The notes beneath the pieces were generated by a model. It searched no databases. It was not told where the DNA came from and saw only the letters and a list, made by a program, of their open reading frames with translations. This document shows positions 63,815 to 64,000 of a DNA stretch of 64,000 nucleotides, piece by piece. Origin of the DNA: Vreelandella venusta (GTDB lineage: Bacteria; Pseudomonadota; Gammaproteobacteria; Pseudomonadales; Halomonadaceae). Where the stretch lies: contig NZ_BJUL01000008.1 in assembly GCF_007989605.1 (NCBI RefSeq), positions 1 through 64,000 on the forward strand, written 5' to 3'. The translations under genes were made by a program, and so were the position numbers. How positions within the stretch are numbered: the stretch's first letter is position 1; the number at the start of each line of letters is the position of its first letter.

Positions 63815-64000
63815 TTATGGCCAATTATCGAGCGTATCTCCATCTTGAGCAATGCGCACTTTGAGTGGCAGATCCATAGGTTTCAGCAGGCGCTCAGCGT
63901 CAAGCTCATGGCTGATATGAGTGAGGTAGGCCCGGGGTGGATTTAGCCGAGTGATAATATCTAGCGCTTGAGTAATTGTGTTGTGATTTCGAGGTGTCGC
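63815..64000 (-). CDS. Metallo-beta-lactamase-fold hydrolase, C-terminal part (runs off window)
   Basis: The last 61 residues of a protein whose start lies beyond 64000. It reads RNHNTITQALDIITRLNP then PRAYLTHISHELD and ends DGDTLDNWP. The AYLTHISHELD segment carries the late metal-binding His typical of PhnP-like MBL phosphodiesterases. The full function cannot be judged from this piece. Confidence 0.7.
   Translation of the reverse strand, partial: ATPRNHNTITQALDIITRLNPPRAYLTHISHELDAERLLKPMDLPLKVRIAQDGDTLDNWP

Overview
The window looks like a chromosome segment of a Halomonas-type gammaproteobacterium (Halomonadaceae). This rests on moderate GC content, the Pseudomonas-like glycine betaine catabolic gene set with its AraC/GlxA-type regulator, a BCCT betaine transporter, and housekeeping neighbours such as yaaA, cnoX and a DUF501 gene. 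The species assignment is inference; no rRNA or other marker gene is present.

Layout. 0.3-11 kb: ordinary genes on both strands (small lipoprotein, Tim44-domain protein, isochorismatase-fold hydrolase, YaaA, aldo/keto reductase, Sel1-repeat protein, DEDD exonuclease, LOG-family protein, DUF501 protein, thioesterase, membrane protein, PatB-type C-S lyase, CnoX). 11.4-29.7 kb: first half of a glycine betaine supercluster: gbdR-like regulator, dipeptidase, a V4R/DUF5943-like gene, dgcA, dgcB, etfA, etfB, then a DMT exporter and a BCCT transporter on the minus strand, glutathione-independent formaldehyde dehydrogenase fdhA and a two-gene NAD-linked formate dehydrogenase. 29.9-44.8 kb: a complete aerobic nicotinate degradation island: molybdenum-cofactor maturation genes (mocA-like, xdhC-like), a molybdopterin hydroxylase subunit, nicR, nicF, nicE, nicD, nicC, then nicA, a nicB-like cytochrome subunit, a DUF3311 plus sodium-symporter pair, and nicX. 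45.2-49.8 kb: a polyamine-type ABC importer. 49.9-63 kb: second half of the betaine supercluster: tetR, gbcA, gbcB, glyA, soxBDAG, purU and a serine dehydratase. The right end holds a decayed DadA-type oxidoreductase fragment and the C-terminus of a metallo-beta-lactamase-fold protein that runs off the window.

How it works together. Betaine enters (BCCT), is demethylated by GbcAB to dimethylglycine plus formaldehyde, by DgcAB with its ETF to sarcosine plus formaldehyde, and by SoxBDAG to glycine plus a folate-bound one-carbon unit. GlyA makes serine and the serine dehydratase makes pyruvate. Formaldehyde goes to formate through FdhA, PurU frees formate from 10-formyl-THF, and the formate dehydrogenase burns it to CO2. 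Nicotinate goes through 6-hydroxynicotinate (NicA plus Mo and cytochrome subunits), 2,5-dihydroxypyridine (NicC), N-formylmaleamate (NicX), maleamate plus formate (NicD), maleate plus ammonia (NicF) and fumarate (NicE). Formate is therefore a common product of both pathways, and the formate dehydrogenase sits between them.

Most unusual points: the nicotinate hydroxylase appears to be rebuilt as three subunits, with a catalytic Mo subunit that has no cytochrome and a cytochrome subunit whose Mo half has lost its N-terminal region and its catalytic Glu motif; a 10-base motif (GYRYACRCCA) recurs once in each of four nic promoter positions; and two strictly periodic small tandem repeats lie beside C1 genes (14-bp period after fdhA, 16-bp period before glyA).
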